Assembly: GCA_000690595.2 (NCBI GenBank)
Contig: JHUT02000001.1
Coordinates: 682,001 to 746,000 of the forward strand
Reading direction: 5' to 3'
Origin: Natrinema mahii
GTDB lineage: Archaea > Halobacteriota > Halobacteria > Halobacteriales > Natrialbaceae
DNA length: 64,000 nt
This document shows positions 62,456 through 64,000 of this stretch, one piece after another; positions within the stretch are counted from its first letter, which is position 1, and every line of letters starts with the position of its first letter. The notes below the pieces were generated by a model that searched no databases, was not told the origin of the DNA, and worked only from the letters and a program-made list of their open reading frames with translations. Position numbers and translations under genes: made by a program.

Positions 62456-63985
62456 ATGTCACTGTCCGACTACGTCGCTGCCGTCGTCGCCGTTCTCCGT
62501 CGCCGGCCGGGCGATCTCCTGCCGGCCTATCTCGTCGGCGCGTCGATCCCCGCGATCGTCCGTACCGTCCCGTTCCTGGCCGTCGCCGTCGCGTACCTCT
62601 TTCTCGCGACGACCGGCCGCCTCGAGACGATCCGGACCCACCTGGCCGATCTCGAGCAACCGCCGACGGACCCCAACGCCGACCCCGAGCAGTTCGAAGC
62701 GTGGGCGTCCGGCCTCGAACCCGTCGTCGACCAGTTGATGACGCCGCCGCTGCTCGCGCTCGCCGCAGTGACGGTCCTCGTGAGTATCGCGCTGTTCGCG
62801 CTCGCCTCGGCCGCCGTCGCCGCGGGCCAACTCGGGGCCTGTTACGGGCGGCTTCGGGACGAGCGCGGGCTCGTGGCCGCGCTCGCCGGCGCTCGTCGGT
62901 ACTGGCCGCGCTTTCTCGGCCTGTTCATCCTCGAGCTCCTGTGCTGGGCGGCCGTCCTCGTCGCCGTCGGGACCGTGACTGCGGTGGTCGCCGGCGGCGT
63001 CTCGCTTCTGGGCGGGACGGGCCTGCTGGCCGTCCCCGTCGCGCTGCTGGCCGTCGGCGTCGCGATCGTCGCGCTGCTCGCGATTCGCGCCGTGTTCGCG
63101 TTCGCCCCGGTTGCGGTCGTCGTCGACGATGCGGGCGTGTTCGGCTCGCTGTCGGCGGCGGCCGGCTTCGTCCGCAGGCAGCCGGTCGACGCCGGCTTCT
63201 ACTACGTCATGGCCGTCGGAGCGTTCCTCGCGCTCTCGACCGTCTCCGGACTGCTCTCGCTCGTCGACGTCGTCGCGCTGGGCTCGCTGGCCACGTCGCT
63301 CGTTCTCTTCCCGGCCCTGGACCTGCTGAAGACGGCTGTCTACTGTGGCTATCGCGACCGGCTCGAGCCGCCCGCGTCGCCGACCCGCTCGCTCCGGGGG
63401 CAGCTCGGGGCCGGCCTGACACGGGGCTGGTCGGCACTGACCGCGTTCGTCCGCTCGCATCCGGGCACCCACGCGCTGGTCGTCGTTCTCGCCGGACTGA
63501 GTTTCTGGGCCGGCTGGCTCGTCGCCGACCCCTACGCCGGCACTGTCGAGGCCTCGATCGCCGCCCGCCTCGAGGGACATTTCCCGCCCGCGGCGGCCGT
63601 CGAACTATTCGGCAACAACTGGCTGGTCGCGCTCTCGACGGCCTACGGCGGGCTCGCGCTCGCCGTCCCGGCGATCGTCTCGCTGCTGTTCAACGGTCTC
63701 TTCATCGGAGCGATCGCCCGCCTCGAGGCCGATCCCACGCAACTGGCCGCGTTCGTGGCTCCGCACGGGATCTTCGAGATCCCGGCGATCCTCGTCGCGG
63801 CGGCGCTGGGGCTCTCCGTCGGGGCGGCCGGGTGGCGGACCCTCCGGGGACGGGCCGGCCGAGTCGAGTTGGCCGACACCCTCGAACGGGCGTTCTGGGT
63901 GCTGGTCGGGATCGGGGTGGTACTCGCCGTCGCCGCGCTCATCGAGGGGTTCGTCAGTCCGTACTACTACCGTCCGTTCCTGTGA
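62456..63985 (+). CDS. Membrane protein with C-terminal SpoIIM-like domain
   Basis: 509 residues, about 12 hydrophobic helices. The N-terminal half (to about 300) resembles polytopic haloarchaeal membrane proteins of unknown role; the C-terminal half carries the SpoIIM/stage II sporulation M signature LFNGLFIGAI and APHGIFEIPAILVAAALGLSVG. Related to lipid- or wall-handling proteins in bacteria, but archaea do not sporulate. CATTTAAC about 28 nt upstream of ATG 62456 supports the start. Confidence 0.84.
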   Translation: MSLSDYVAAVVAVLRRRPGDLLPAYLVGASIPAIVRTVPFLAVAVAYLFLATTGRLETIRTHLADLEQPPTDPNADPEQFEAWASGLEPVVDQLMTPPLLALAAVTVLVSIALFALASAAVAAGQLGACYGRLRDERGLVAALAGARRYWPRFLGLFILELLCWAAVLVAVGTVTAVVAGGVSLLGGTGLLAVPVALLAVGVAIVALLAIRAVFAFAPVAVVVDDAGVFGSLSAAAGFVRRQPVDAGFYYVMAVGAFLALSTVSGLLSLVDVVALGSLATSLVLFPALDLLKTAVYCGYRDRLEPPASPTRSLRGQLGAGLTRGWSALTAFVRSHPGTHALVVVLAGLSFWAGWLVADPYAGTVEASIAARLEGHFPPAAAVELFGNNWLVALSTAYGGLALAVPAIVSLLFNGLFIGAIARLEADPTQLAAFVAPHGIFEIPAILVAAALGLSVGAAGWRTLRGRAGRVELADTLERAFWVLVGIGVVLAVAALIEGFVSPYYYRPFL

Positions 63986-64000
63986 TCGAGACCGGTCACG

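Overview
The window looks like chromosome from an extremely halophilic archaeon (class Halobacteria). The predicted proteins are strongly acidic and the DNA is very GC-rich, with the palindrome CTCGAG everywhere. Many genes have an archaeal TATA element centred about 26-28 nt before the start codon and almost no 5' leader. Characteristic haloarchaeal genes are present: aIF2 beta with a TRAM tail, eIF1A, L40e, Orc1/Cdc6, bacterioruberin enzymes, Bat-type regulators, and small DUF5789/DUF5786 proteins. A member of the Natrialbaceae is my guess from composition; that is inference.

Layout. 1-2.5 kb: end of a class III aminotransferase, a DUF5789 protein and aIF2 beta. 2.8-8.7 kb: a tightly overlapping cobamide operon (HAD phosphatase, cbiB, cobS, cobY, cobT, cobD, cbiZ) covering corrin side-chain attachment, lower-ligand activation, nucleotide-loop assembly and cobinamide salvage. 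8.7-14.8 kb: small conserved proteins, an FAH-family hydrolase, a cysteine-cluster protein, eIF1A, a TSUP permease and an SDR enzyme. 14.9-21.5 kb: bacterioruberin genes crtD-lyeJ-cruF, a convergent crtB, and a Bat-like sensor/regulator on the crtB strand. 22-28.9 kb: MsrB, a second and larger Bat-like regulator with a degenerate receiver, a zinc-ribbon protein joined to a glutamate dehydrogenase gene, and a phosphoribosyltransferase. 29-38.5 kb: a methyltransferase, a class V aminotransferase, a CstA-type transporter, a COG0523 GTPase, a 98-residue protein coupled to an ArsA/Get3-like ATPase, and a YchF-type GTPase. 38.5-46 kb: a Tat-exported repeat protein, a membrane-bound spermidine synthase-like protein, a structured intergenic stretch with a 42-residue miniprotein, a FilR1-type regulator divergent from an EamA permease, and Pth2. 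46-53.9 kb: dCTP deaminase, an alpha/beta hydrolase, a YihY/BrkB protein, Trm1, a SWIM protein and Orc1/Cdc6.

The most striking region is 53.9-55.1 kb. It has no genes and lies directly upstream of orc1/cdc6. It carries seven copies of a 20-bp element of the form ACCCC-N4-TGCCGCTGTAT: six in one orientation, in pairs, and one inverted on the far side of an AT-richer stretch. This is the architecture of a haloarchaeal replication origin. A tandem 21-bp repeat and a small dyad lie inside it.

55-64 kb: hisH with an apparent in-frame hairpin insertion, a family-4 uracil-DNA glycosylase, DUF99 and DUF5786 genes, a metallo-beta-lactamase-fold gene whose 3' end has been tandemly triplicated in frame, L40e, Tsr3, a peroxiredoxin with a helical extension, a SnoaL-like protein and a SpoIIM-like membrane protein.

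No rRNA, tRNA, CRISPR array, complete insertion sequence or prophage was recognised. At least five tiny CxxC or Cys/His zinc-finger proteins occur.
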